Shown here in pieces: positions 53,282 to 64,000 of a stretch of DNA of 64,000 nt; the first letter of the stretch is position 1, and the number at the start of each line of letters is the position of its first letter. Source of the DNA: Diplosphaera chodatii (Eukaryota > Chlorophyta > Trebouxiophyceae > Prasiolales > Stichococcaceae). Both the position numbers and the translations under genes were made by a program. The notes beneath the pieces were generated by a model, which saw only the letters and a program-made list of their open reading frames with translations, made no database searches and was not told the DNA's origin. The DNA is taken from NCBI GenBank assembly GCA_032358165.1, contig JAALGY010000015.1:3162001-3226000 (forward strand). Direction: 5' to 3'.

Positions 53282-56200
53282 TCAGCAGCAAAGCTTCAAA
53301 GTGTCACAGGCTTGCTCTACACAATGTTGCAAGGGCAGCACCTCTGTGACGGGCATGCTGCCATTAGCGATGGCCCCCACCGCGCCGCGGTCCCACAGCC
53401 GCCCGAGTATGTAGTCCTCCTCGGCGGCCCGCCCCGGGGGGACCGCGCCCGGCATCACAGAGTCCCGCCGCTGCCAGTTGCTCACCAAACGCTCCGCCCG
53501 GGCGTCCGCCGCCTTCTGGTTCTATAACATTGCAACACTCTGCTTGTGACCTGTGACTGCAAGAAAGGCAACCCAACCACTTGTGATTGCAAGAAAGGCA
53601 ACCAACCACGATCCCAAAAACAGCAGACACTGTCTAGGCATCTGGTATATAATGGACGCTATGGCTGTGGCGCCACGAGATCGCGCCCCAGCTAGAGCGA
53701 CGTCGCCATGGTGGCGGTGACTGGCGCCAAGCTCTGGTTGCAGCTTGACTGCTGTTCATTCACATGGCTTCCTGGCCCAGGCTTTAGGCCCTGAGGGCTG
53801 CTGTGAGATCACAGCACTCACCCTGGAGTGCGTGAAGCCGCCCCAGGCCTCGTGGGCATCCGCAAAGTGCAGCACGCGCCCCTGCTCCAGCGGGGCCAGC
53901 ACCCGGCCCAGCTGCTTGTGGGTCAACCGTGCCGGGGTGCAGAATGTCGGCAGCTGTTGCCCACCTGCTGCCTGCAGAACTATAGCCCTGAGCCCTGAGT
54001 ACAGTGGGTCCATTCTGCAAAATTGACACATATTTGTACGGCGTCCCTGCAGCTGGCGGTGCCTACTCACATAGACTGCAGCAGCGTCAGCTGCAGCCAT
54101 CAGTGCGAGCGTCTGTGCTAGACGTGACGCAGGCTGCACATGATCGGCCTGCATGCAGGGTCTGCCGCTGTGCTGAAGTGCTAGCTCTGCTCTGCCATCG
54201 GTGCTAGAGCACCTTCTACCAGCTTGTTGGGCAGCCTGTGGACAAGCTGTCACAGGCTCGCCTGTCCATGCCGTGGCCGAGCTCCGCAAGGCTGCGCCAC
54301 GACCCCTGCGCAGGCCCGTCCGCGGCAGCGGAGCTCCGGCGATGTCTGCACGACCGCCTGCTGCTCCTGCACCACATAGCGATCTTGCATGATCATGTAT
54401 ATCGACGAGAAAAACTCACGCCTTCGAGATGCAGGGCACCAGAGGCCGCGTGCATGGCACTGGCAGGCGGCATGTGCCCTGCATCAGGCCAGTTGGTGTA
54501 TAATCGACAGTCAGCGCAGCCGCTGTAGGGGTCAGGTTGGTGTCCGGCGCTGCAGGCCTGGATCAGCTACTGACACACCCTTGTGCTGTTTTGCTGGCGC
54601 AACACGGTCACTGTTTGGAGGCGTCACATCTCACCTGCACAGCTGCCGGCAGCGTGGGCTCGGACAGGAACGTGTGGTAGCGGTAGTGCAGCGGCGGCCC
54701 AAACTGCTTGGGGTCTGACGCAAAGTTCTGCACGGCAACAACTTTGTTGTAAGATTCAGGGTCGAGAGCAAACAGCATCATTCGGGGCATAGCTGCGGGT
54801 CAAACCTCAGAGCACACATATGATCTGGACATGAGAGAAACGACCACAACAAACAAGCTGCAAGAGCAGAGCGACCAACAGTGCGCTGCAGCACCTGAGC
54901 AACGAACAGGAAGTCGAAGGGGCAGGCGAACGGAAGCGGGAAGTCGAGGGGGTCACCGCCCTCGTCCGACGTCGGCACCGAGCGGCAGCCGGTGCCCGGC
55001 CACCAGTTGTTGTCGCAGAAGCAAACCATCTGCAGCGGGCGCAGGGGCATCTAATTAGGTGGGCTGCAGTTCACTGTATCATCTGCAGTAAGCGCAGGGG
55101 CAGCGGATCAGGTGGGCTGCAAATCACCGCAATATCTGCGGAGCTGGTACCAGGTGTTACCCTGGCTGGATGCCTCAGCGTCTGCCCCTTGTGGCGCGTG
55201 CGCAACAAACATTGCTGCTGATCTCCAACCGTTGCCCCAACTGTGTGTGGAGCAGCACAGCTCTTTGTATATTGAGCATGAGGCAGCTGGAGCTGCGGCG
55301 ATGCACCTTTGGCAGGATCAGGGTGCGCCGCAGCGCGATCGCCAGCTGGATGCCATAGTACAGCTGGCCCAGCTGAAAGTCGACGGCCGCCAGGCCGTAG
55401 GCTTCCATGTCCCAGCTGCGATCGGCGCTCCAGTTGCCGAAGGGCACCCCATCGGCGTCGAAGGGCACCTGCAGCGAAAGGGATGGACGGTCACTCGGCG
55501 GCACAGCCCTAAGTCCTCCAAGTGATGGCAGACTGCTGCCGTCGCTGGATCTAAGGGGTGCCCGCGTCTTGTCAGCCAAGGGCTCAACCACGCGCACATG
55601 GGGTTGTGTGCGCTGTGATGCGCCACTAACAATTGCTCGTGTTTCCGCCCAGCTTCGCGCTGTCAGCCAACGAGACCCAGCGGCGGCAAAGGCGAGCTTC
55701 ACTGACAATATGCAACTGCATCCTGCAAGGGGCCCAGCTCAGCTCGAGGCCCAGGGCACCCACCGGCGGCCAGGCGATGTCGATGGACAGGTAGCGGCCA
55801 TCAGCAGTGTAGCGGGAATCAGGAGCGTCGCCCTTCCAGAGTCCTGTCTCCCGCAGCCGCGCGACCTTGCCCTCCCGGCCGCTGACCACCCACGTCAGGT
55901 GTGCGCTGTACGGCTGCACCCGCTTGATCTGCGTTTGGACGCTGCCTGACTGAGCTGAATCATCAGCCGGTTGCCACACTTTGCTCATGCTCCAATCCAA
56001 TATGCAGACCCAATGTTGCAGTTGCTGACCAAAAAGACGCGTAAGCCATTCGACATCCTGCAAGCATTAACATACCACTGCTAGTAGCACTAGCTTCAGA
56101 ATCGCATTGATTTGTTGATCGTGCACCTCGTGCAGCCGCTGGGTGAAGAAGGTGCGCCCCGTCATGAAGCGGCTGACCGGCATCGCCCCCAGCCGCAGCG

Positions 56201-58606
56201 TGCGGTTCGCCACCAGCAGCGTGCGTGGCTGGTCGGCCGGGATGTGCGGCGCCATGTCCGACTCGTTGATGCCCGGCCGCAGCAGCACCTGCACAGTAAC
56301 CCTTGAAATTTACCAGCCTGCCAACAGAGTTGGTGGTTTACTGACAACATTTTTGATACACCATGCACAGTTCATCGGCTGCAGGACCCAGGTGCTGTTG
56401 CACGGGCGTTGTGGCGTGTGCAGTACATCGAAGCAGATGGTCGACGGCGACACTACTGAGCAGCAGTGAGCGCTTCACGCCACATGCTGGTAACTAGGTC
56501 AGTGTGGCATCTGGCTCCTGCAGCCTGGCAGCACCAGCACAGGCGGGACTGCACGGGTACATGAGGAGAAAATCAAGGAGCCAGCATGCTGGTGAGGCAC
56601 CGACCAGCACCGAGATGGGGTAAAGAACCTCACCCTATTGAGCGCGTCCTGGTCGTACTTCTCGTTGCCTGCGTACTGCTCGCCGGTCCAGGCGTCCAGC
56701 AGCTTCTGCACCGCCTCGCTGCGCCGCCACAGCATGGCGCCTGCAACAGGCTGGGGCTTGGTTGGCACCCTCAATCGCACCAGCCTGAACGCTGCTTCAA
56801 GTTCATGGACATAGCCGATGCAGATCTCTTGGCATATTTGCGGCAGCTGCCACACATCAGCCAGGCCACGGCCACTGTCACACTTGTGTATCGCAGCATG
56901 CAGGTCAAAATCAGGTGGTGTCAGGTGCTCCAGCGTGAAGGCAGTACTCACTGCCTAGCAGAGCGCATGCTGCAGCGGAGTTGCTGTGCTGTCGAATCCT
57001 GTTTGCAGTGGGACCCCGTGCTATCCATGCCCCCATGCTCTCCAAGCTATGCACAGCCCTGCTGCTGCACCTGAGTTGTACTCGTGCCAGAAGGCGAACT
57101 CCGGCTCCTCAAACCCCTCGTCCCCAGCGGCCAGGCTGGTCCCCAGGTGGTCGCTCCCCATGATGACGTCCACCTGCACCACTGCATGGGAGTGTTGCCT
57201 GCATGCATTGGCCATGGCAAGATGTTGCTTGTTGCCAACTTAATAGTATAGTACTTTACTGTTAATAAAGGCTTTGTTTCATTGGTACAATCGTCTAGGA
57301 CTGGGGACAGCCCTGAAAGTGCCCCTCAGAAATGATGTGCTTGATATCATCCAGGTCTCCCAAACGTGCATCATGCTATCATCATCCTCACAAGCAGCAA
57401 ACGGCATCACAGCAACTGCTCGACCCGACGCCTGCAATGGGCAGCCAGGCGCGGGGCTGTTTGCACCTCTGGGTGGGCGGCCAGCAGCGGCGTCGGGTCC
57501 CGGAACCACACGACGTCGACGTCTGACCAGCCGACGTTGACGCCGCCGTGGCGCATGGCAGCGGGAAGCAGCACGGTCTTGGCCCAGGCCATGCGCTTCC
57601 AGGCCGCCGCGCCCCACTCGTAGCCAATCTTCGGCCTGCCCCAGGTGCCTGCAGATCCGAACGAAGCTCTGCTGTCACCTCCAACGAGTCTTGCATGACT
57701 GCATTCACAGATCCCTCTGCGCCCACCAGCAAGCCATCCCAGCAAGCGGTTCAGGTGCTTGTTGCAGAAATGAACATTTTAGAGCGGCACGACGGTCACA
57801 GCTGGTCCCACCTGCTTGCTCGTGCGCCGCCGCCGCCGCCGCGTCCGCCAGGTACGGCCCCAGGTCGACGCACGGGACGCCGTACTGCGCCGCCAGCGCC
57901 CCCGCGGCGCCGTCGGCGCAGCCCGCGACGGCATTGCGGATGCCCGCCGGCCCGCGCACCGCGTGCTCCAGCCAGTTGCGGCCAAAGTCCAGCATGGCGG
58001 CGTTGAACACCTGTGGGAGATGTGCCGTCAAGCATTTCATGAAGGGCCTTGAGAAGACAGCAATGGGGCACCGCCGCTTGCTGCGTGCCACAGGCAGCTA
58101 GGAAGTGAGCTTAGATTAGCTCACCCTGCGTAACATCGCTGATGTGTTCAGCTATGGCTGCGGGCACCTGGTCAGATCAGGAGGTGATTGAAGAGGGAGA
58201 CAACGCCATGTGCTTGACTGACGAGATGATGTCCTTTCATGTGGTTCAGAATGTGAGGACGTGCCGTGAGCAGGACGGTGCCATTGACGGCAGCGGCCGC
58301 AGCCACCACGCCCAGGGCAGCCAGCGGTCTGCAGTAGCTGCTTGCATCCCCTGTAGCACCCGCAACCCCGCCGCCGCCGCTATTGCCGAGCCCGCTGGCG
58401 CCGCCTAACGCACCAGCGAGGCCTCCGTCACCGACGCCTGTGGTGCTGCTGCTGCCGCCGATGCCGCTGGCGAGGCCGTGCCGGTTGTGCACCGCCACAA
58501 ACTGCAGGAAGAACGCCGCTGGCAGCAGGGTGACAAAGGCGACGGTCGCCTGCCGCCAGCAGCCGCGAGGGCTGCGGCCGCTGCCTGGCAGTCGCCACTG
58601 TGCCAT
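53282..58606 (-). CDS. GT77 glycosyltransferase, XEG113-like arabinosyltransferase
   Basis: Minus-strand exons: first from ATG 58606 to about 58250, then 57812-58010, 57467-57648, 57071-57173, 56636-56740, 56127-56288, 55764-55928, 55307-55468, 54895-55029, 54635-54727, 53822 to about 53952, and about 53345-53521 (or running to a stop at 53282). The N-terminus has one membrane anchor (VAFVTLLPAAFFLQFVAVHN) then a Gly/Ser stem, as in a Golgi type II enzyme. NAAMLDFGRNWLEHAV and the D-x-D in GWSDVDVVWFRDP form the nucleotide-sugar transferase domain. The C-terminal half matches the plant extensin arabinosyltransferase XEG113: QPYSAHLTW, REGKVARLRE, QLYYGIQLAIALRRTLILP, DNNWWPGTGCR and ACPFDFLF. 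It likely adds arabinose to hydroxyproline-rich glycoproteins. The exon 1-2 junction and the extreme C-terminus are uncertain. Confidence 0.88.
53551..53609. repeat. Tandem 30-bp duplication in a GT77 intron
   Basis: Two head-to-tail copies (53551-53580 and 53581-53609) share the core gcaagaaaggcaacc with few differences. They lie just upstream (on the minus strand) of the exon ending at 53521, in the preceding intron. Confidence 0.85.
55028..55133. repeat. Tandem 53-bp imperfect duplication in a GT77 intron
   Basis: Copies at 55028-55080 and 55081-55133 share gcgcaggggca and caggtgggctgca-like words. The first copy starts at the splice acceptor region of the exon ending at 55029, so the duplication includes a second CTGCAG acceptor-like site. 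Confidence 0.75.
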
Positions 58607-59637
58607 CCATCCAGCTCACTGCTGCACCGGCGGCAATGGTGTAATCATGGCCGCGCTGACTGGCAGACAAAATGCCGGGCAGTTTGCCGATGTGGCGATC
58701 TTCGGAACCACTGTTGGGTTTTGCAAGCCGCCGCATGCGGCGCTTGTCAGTTCAACATCCTCCCAAGTTGTGTTGCTGCTCTTGCTACGTCCCTGACTGT
58801 ACCAGGATGCACGGTTGAAGGGCACACTGGATGGCCTGCACTCGAGCCGTCGTTGGTGCAAGCTCACAGCAATCGATGAAGCGACGATGAGCACACTAAG
58901 CTGGCAAATGGTCACGACACTTTGTTCAGAGTTGTCTTCGATGTAGTCTGCATTGTGACCGTGCTGCTAATATGCACACCCCTTGTGCAGCCAGTACACG
59001 CCGGTACAGCAATCGCATGGCTTCGCAACATGCACACCAAACCCCCTTTAGCTGGGGGATCTCTTGCAGTTGATCAGCCGAGGTGCAAGCAGCTTTGCAC
59101 AGCAGCGCTGCGCAGCTGGTTGCTCCAATCCGATCCCTGTCGACAGCCAGTTGTCCATGGTCCAGGGGAGCAATGGATGCTAGGTGCTGTCAGTGCTACT
59201 GACGGTCTTGAAGGAGGTTCAAGAAAGTTCAAACACGCTCATACCGGACGTTAGGTCAGCGCTCTGCAGGGACTTTTTGAATCCGCACGAGTGGCTGTGC
59301 AAGAAGCTGTTGCGATCACCAGTGACTGCTCATCAATCACGAGTCATACACATACCCATGTCCGATAAGATGCGATCATCCGAGCTGTACCCAAGCGCGA
59401 ACTCGGTGGTTGCCTGCTTTGCTGCGTGGCTGGCAGCTTGCATTGTTGGGAATTTACACCACTGGGTGGCCAACAGAGTGACCAGTAAACACTGGGGTGC
59501 ATCCAGCCCACCAGTGTACCGTACTGCAAACTGCACAGCTTGCAGCTGTTGAGGTGCACCCGAAGCTGCAATGTATTGCATCATCATTCAGCATCCATGT
59601 CTGTGCGTCCAGCAACAGCATCATTCCTGAACCCGCA
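58607..59637. other. Intergenic stretch
   Basis: Between the GT77 start and the stop of the mL45-like gene, both on the minus strand. It should contain the GT77 promoter and the mL45 3' UTR. No coding exon is supportable. Confidence 0.45.
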
Positions 59638-61969
59638 TCACTTCAGCGCCGGGTTCAGGCGCGCCGCCAGCCGCCACCGGTTGGCGATGCTCTTGCGCAG
59701 CGAGATCTCAAACACCCACAGGTCCGTCACGGGGAGGGTGCCATCCGGGTCGCCCGCCACCAGCCTCCCCCGTGCGTCGTAAGCCGCAAAGCGCTGCGTG
59801 CTGGTCAGCCGCACCGTCAGCTGCGCAAAGGCGCTCGAGTCGTCCTGCACACGGGAGCAGGAAGCACATGACAAGCAGCTTCCATGCAGAACGGGGCGCC
59901 GTCAGCTGTGCAGCTGTGTCCACAGTGCTACATGAGGCTAAGCCAGCATGCACAGGCAGACAGACCAGGGTTTGTGCCACATTTGACTGGCGCTGCTGGC
60001 ACAGCGCAAGGCCCCATGTGTCATGTTCACCTTGGGGTTCATGTAGATGAGGCGCCCGTGCACCACCGCCATCTCATTCAGCTCGGGCTTCTGCACCAGG
60101 CCCCAGCTGACGCGGGACCAGCCGGCCGCCTCCCGGTTGCGCAGCTCCTTCTTCATCTCGCTGAACACGCTGCTGGTCGTCAGCTGCAGGCAGGCGGCGG
60201 TATGTTGGGTGTCAAGATGCCGTGAGAGGACAGCCGTCCTTGCGTGCCCTTCACCAGGTAGCCCTTTGGGTCATAGCTGCCGTAAGCACTGACTTGGAGA
60301 GGAACACTGCCAGAAGCTGGGTGGTACTGATTGTGACATAGAACATGGTGCCATTGCGTGCTGTTGTGGGGGTCAACGACACAGACTGCACCCAGCATGC
60401 GAGAGATGTGGCGCGGTTGTGCAGTGAAGACTGCAGCCACCACGCAAGTCCTCACCTGCCGCAGGGCGTTGACGTTGCCCGTCGCCAGCGAGGCGCAGAT
60501 GGCGCTGTAAGTTTTGAGCGCCTCCGCCTTGAAGCCCGGCAGCGCGAAGCCCTCTATGTTCTTCTTGCACCTGCAGCGCAGGGAGCAGCAGCCGCTTCCA
60601 GTCCGGCGGCAGGATTGCGCAGCAGTGTACAGCACATTGGGGCCTTGCTCCTCCCAGACAGGCGTGCGCAGGAGGCAGACATCAAACTCCTCACGGCTAG
60701 GCACAGTAACGCAGCACGGCGGAAGCTGCCTATGCAATTAGGGACTTGCCTATGCAACCAGGGGTGCTGTGCAAAGAGTGAGGCAAAGATGGCTGCCGCA
60801 CAGGGCTGATAAGGCAGGGTGTTGGGGGACGCTCACGCGCGGATGGTGTACATGCTCTTGGCGCCGGCCATGCCGCGCGCCCACCGGTCCCGCCACCCCG
60901 CCGGCGTGAACCAGGCCCGCAGGAACGGCAGCTTTGGCGGTGTGCCGCTGCAGGCACGACCAAACAGGCTATCTGGTTCAGGGCGGCAGCTGCGTTGGCA
61001 GGCGGGTGGGGCGGCGTTGCAGGGCGGCCAGGGGTCGCAGATATGCTGCCGAGCGGCAGTGCGGTTTGGAGCATGCTATCTCCTGGACTGCAGCATGTTG
61101 CCATCCACACGGACATCAAGCGTCCCACGTGGACTACGCAGCATGATTCTGCTGCCCATTGCAGCTGTCAGCACAGTGAGATGGCAACCACGGGGTGAGT
61201 GCTCTGCAAAGCTGATGCATGCGGCCATGGCCACGCTTTGTTTGGAAGGTGTCTATGAGACGAGGAGAAGGAGGACATGCAAGGGAACTCGCTGCGAGTT
61301 TCTGAGATCTTGCTGAGACCCAAGCACTGAAACTCACGTGTAGGGCTCCGCGAGCTGGTTGGGGCTGGCCACTGCGATGCGCATGGTGACCTGGTGGCCG
61401 CCCGTCGGGCCCGCCGCATGCCCCTTGGTCAGCGCCTGGGCCGCCCGCGAGGCGAAGGCCCTGTAGGGCTGCGAGCTGGCATGCCCTTTGGTCAGCGCCT
61501 CATGCACAGCCCGCAAGGCGTAGGCCCTGTAGTGTGCAGGGCTGCACGCTGTGCTGTTGGCCACTGCAGCTGATGCCAGCAGCTGCCTGTGCGCTGCCGG
61601 GCTGTAGCCACGTCCAAGCAATCGGCTGGTGTGGCTGACGGGCGTGCCGCCTGCAATGGCGGTGTGCAGCTGCCGGCTGTGCAGCGATGCCGCCAGTGAC
61701 GGACCGTAGGCCCAGCCACCAGGGCCGCCGTCGGCATCAGGGCGCGGCTGCGAGCTGCAGCAGCTCACCCTGGCAGCCAGGCAGGTGCCCTGTGCGGAAG
61801 CGCCGCTGCCGTGGGCGGCGGCTGCGCCGCTCAGGCACCGCAACGACGGTAGGCCCAACGTGTGTGACGGCAGCTGCTGCTGCGGAAGGTGGGCGGCCAC
61901 TACTTCAGGGCGTCCTGCTGCTGCATGCTGCCGACCGGCCTGCCATGCAAGCTGTGCTGCACGCCGCAT
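59638..61969 (-). CDS. Mitochondrial ribosomal protein mL45-like (Tim44-domain)
   Basis: Five exons join in phase: 61338-61969, 60837-60947, 60456-60570, 60031-60183 and 59638-59844, giving 405 aa. The start MRRAAQLAWQAGRQHAA and the following Arg/Ala/Ser-rich 190 residues form a long mitochondrial targeting region. The conserved part begins LPFLRAWFTPAGWRDRWARG, continues with KTYSAICASLATGNVNALRQ, VFSEMKKELRNREAAGWSRV, VVHGRLIYMNPK and LTVRLTSTQRFAAYDARGRL, and ends RWRLAARLNPALK. This is the Tim44-like fold of mL45/MBA1, which sits at the mitoribosome exit tunnel and anchors it to the inner membrane. A plain Tim44-family protein is the alternative. An in-frame upstream ATG at 62065 exists, but the downstream one gives a better presequence. 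Exon 1 contains an internal repeat. Confidence 0.85.
61416..61535. repeat. Imperfect tandem repeat coding ALTKGHA units in the mL45-like gene
   Basis: About 55 bp at 61416-61470 and 61479-61535 are similar (both contain gtcagcgcct and ggccctgtag). On the minus strand they encode RAYALRAVHEALTKGHA and RAFASRAAQALTKGHA, two copies of a short basic helix-like unit in the variable N-terminal region. Confidence 0.85.
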
Positions 61970-62724
61970 GCTGCTCACTATTGACAGCCTGCACAGCACA
62001 AAGGCACTTGTGACTGCCAGCCGACATGCCTGTATGAAGCGTGCCCAAGTCATGTTATGTGACACAGAGTGTGCACGGCCATACCGCTGGCGGCGTCACA
62101 CACCTGGGATCACAGAGGCAAGTGTGGCACGGCCGGGTACGCTGCGGCCTCACAGACTGTGCCGAGTTGTGCGGCAATCAAACCTGCGATTGACCGCTGT
62201 CAGAATACACAGTGCGTCAGGGCATGCATGTGTGGGCAACTTCGATGGGAATGGAGCAGGTTTTTGCTCCGGCCCTCTGCATGGATGTGACTGTTCCCCA
62301 ACATATGCTAACGAAGCAAGTGCTGCGAATTGATCAGTGAGGCCTGCACTGGCCTGCAGATTGCATCATTGCAAACAGCGGCAGCAGAGGACGCTGCAGG
62401 TAGGTGCCAGAGCGACTGCTGCTCACAGTCGCAGTCGAGTGCATGTGCAGATCCTTTATTGACATTCCAATCTAGTGCACAACAGAGCTTGCAACTTCTC
62501 GTGATCGACATGAACGCAGCCGCGGTGATCAGCTTCGTTTCGCAAATTTGATTTTGGAAGCATCCCTGTTTACTGCACTGCAGCGATCATACAGGCTGGC
62601 TCTGATCCCGGTGCAGTACCGCCACAGAGCTGCATTTTTGGTGTCTTTCGCCAAAGCTGCATCGCGAGGAAGTGCAAAACAGCGTGGCAGTGTTCAGCGC
62701 CGCCGCCGCCGCCGCCGCCGCGCC
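61970..62724. promoter_or_regulatory. Divergent promoter region, mL45-like and GMP synthase genes
   Basis: The region lies between the minus-strand start at 61969 and the plus-strand start at 62725 and should hold both promoters. A run of GCC units (about 62699-62723) abuts the GMP synthase ATG and would be at the end of its 5' UTR. No coding exon is evident. Confidence 0.5.
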
Positions 62725-64000
62725 ATGGCGGCTCCCGCAGAGAGCAACCGGCATGCAGCGGGCGACACGGACGTGGAGGCGGGCCTGGCCAACGGCCACG
62801 CCGGCAAGCGTGCCCGGCTGGCGCTCTTCCAGCAGCATGCAGTGGCGCTGGTGCTGGACTTTGGGTCCCAGTACACGCAGCTGATCGGGCGGCGGGTGCG
62901 CGAGCTGGGCGTCTACTCCATGCTGAAGCCCGCCGACGCCACGCTGGTAAGGACATTGCTTCTAGGGCCTTTCCAGCATTTGATCAGAGGCCGCTTGCGG
63001 CTGGGTACTGCTGCATGCATGCTGGGCATCCATCATGCGTACCGCCCGCCGGCGCAGACCATCTGATGCGCTTGCGAGAGCGTCAGACCTGCGCAGGGTC
63101 ACAACTGGCAGAGCGCACGTGCTGTGTATCTGCAGGCGGAGATCAGGGAGGCGGACCCAAAGGTCATCATCCTCAGCGGCGGCCCCGAATCAGTCCACGT
63201 CCCTGACGCACCGCGGCTGCCCCAGGTGAACGAGAAGACGTAGAAACATCTGGCATCCTGTTTGCACGGCGCGGCTGCTGCTGCACGGACTCCCGAGGAG
63301 TTCTCCATGTAGCTAGTGTCAGCGCTGCGATTGCTACAGGGTCTTCTGGAGTATGTGGCCGAGAAGCGCATCCCGGTGCTGGGCATCTGCTACGGCATGC
63401 AGCTGCTGGTGCACAGCCTGGAGGGCGGGCGCGTGGAGGCGGGCGATGGGGAGTATGGGCCCATGCCCATCCAGTGAGCGCCTTGCAACATTTTGCCCGT
63501 CATCCATGCCCGAACGAGCCACATGTGGCTGCTGTTGCGGCTTGCCATAGCAGACAGCTGCAATGGTGCGTCAGATCCCCCAGCAGCGCCCGATCCATGC
63601 TGCTGCCACTTCACAGGCTGCTTGCACGTTTGCTGTGCGCGTCACTCCAGCTGTGGTTTGAATGTGGGGTGAGGACGTGTCAGCATGACCCGGTCTGCAT
63701 TGCGCAGGACAACAGCAGGCAGCGTGCTGTATGCGTACGGCGAGCCCAATGCGCGGGAGGACGTGTGGATGAGCCATGGTGACAGCGTGGTGGAGCTGCC
63801 GCCCGGCTTCTCAGTGGTCGCCAAAAGCGATCAGGTACGGCGTTGCTCCGCAGCAATGGTGCAACATCTGTACATCACACCTGGGGGCATGGATGCTATG
63901 ACAGGCAGTGCGCCTCCTTTTGCCGGTCGTCAGACTTGGGCAGTGGGCAGCTGTTGAACCAGCGACACATGAAGCTTGGTGAGATCAGTGTCAAATGTGT
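62725..64000 (+). CDS. guaA: GMP synthase (glutamine-hydrolysing), 5' part
   Basis: GMP synthase makes GMP from XMP using glutamine and ATP, the last step of de novo guanine nucleotide synthesis, normally cytosolic. Exons seen: 62725-62946, about 63137-63226, 63340-63473 and 63707-63834; the gene continues past the window. They cover the N-terminal class I glutamine amidotransferase domain: [43 protein letters not shown] with the nucleophilic cysteine, and [13 protein letters not shown] with the catalytic histidine. The ATP-pyrophosphatase domain is outside. The start ATG is chosen because [13 protein letters not shown] follows the GCC repeat. The frame is open further upstream, but that part is Arg-rich repeat translation. 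The phase-2 intron after 63473 joins cleanly. Confidence 0.93.

Noticed and set aside
1..64000. CRISPR array, operon or phage-like defence system
   Set aside because: Spliced genes, GT-AG introns and eukaryote-only families show nuclear eukaryotic DNA; no spaced direct repeats or bacterial gene order were found.

Overview
The window looks like nuclear DNA of a green alga, most likely a chlorophyte of the Scenedesmus/Sphaeropleales type. The lineage is inferred from style, not from a database search. The DNA is GC-rich and full of CAG/CTG/GCC runs. Genes are split into short exons (20-490 nt) by GT-AG introns of about 90-900 nt with TGCAG-like acceptors, and both strands carry genes. Several products are plant or eukaryote specific: a GPI-transamidase subunit, a GT77 arabinosyltransferase, a mitochondrial ribosomal protein and a plastid-type M16 protein.

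Layout. 0-3.9 kb: poorly resolved minus-strand exons with C-x2-C motifs. 3.9-5.2 kb: small minus-strand gene for a mitochondrially targeted protein. 5.9-9.7 kb: PIG-U (GPI transamidase), plus strand. 10.5-16.0 kb: secreted cysteine-rich, proline-rich proteins with fungal CBM1-like modules (one complete gene, one gene without a clear start, one fragment). 16.5-18.2 kb: frame-broken, transposon-like gene. 19.0-24.6 kb: long multi-exon minus-strand gene I do not recognise, with more unrecognised minus-strand exons at 25.6-27.1 kb. 30.7-31.6 kb: a duplicate of the CBM1-like gene at 13.7-14.7 kb. 32.1-36.8 kb: M16-family protein without the catalytic zinc motif, minus strand, divergent from a PAP2/AUR1-like membrane phosphatase gene (38.1-41.3 kb, plus). 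42.7-46.1 kb: MDR-family enoyl/quinone reductase, plus. 47.8-52.0 kb: acylation-signal GAF-PAS-tyrosine-kinase-like protein kinase, plus. 53.3-58.6 kb: GT77 (XEG113-like) glycosyltransferase, minus. 59.6-62.0 kb: mitochondrial ribosomal protein mL45-like, minus. 62.7 kb to the end: GMP synthase, plus, cut by the window edge.

How the genes relate. These are independent eukaryotic genes rather than an operon. A loose extracellular-matrix theme is visible: secreted Pro-rich CBM1/ShK-like proteins, a GT77 enzyme of the type that arabinosylates hydroxyproline-rich glycoproteins, and the GPI-anchoring subunit PIG-U. I would not claim functional linkage.

The most interesting material is the CBM1-like module family, built from phase-1-bounded exons with a conserved 20-nt microexon and duplicated 17 kb apart. 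Next are the tandem partial-exon duplications inside the M16 gene, the AT-rich islands in its introns, and the repeated basic-phosphosite motif in the kinase. Exon models were built by hand from splice sites and reading phase. They are strong for PIG-U, PAP2, MDR, the kinase, mL45 and GT77, and weak where stated.
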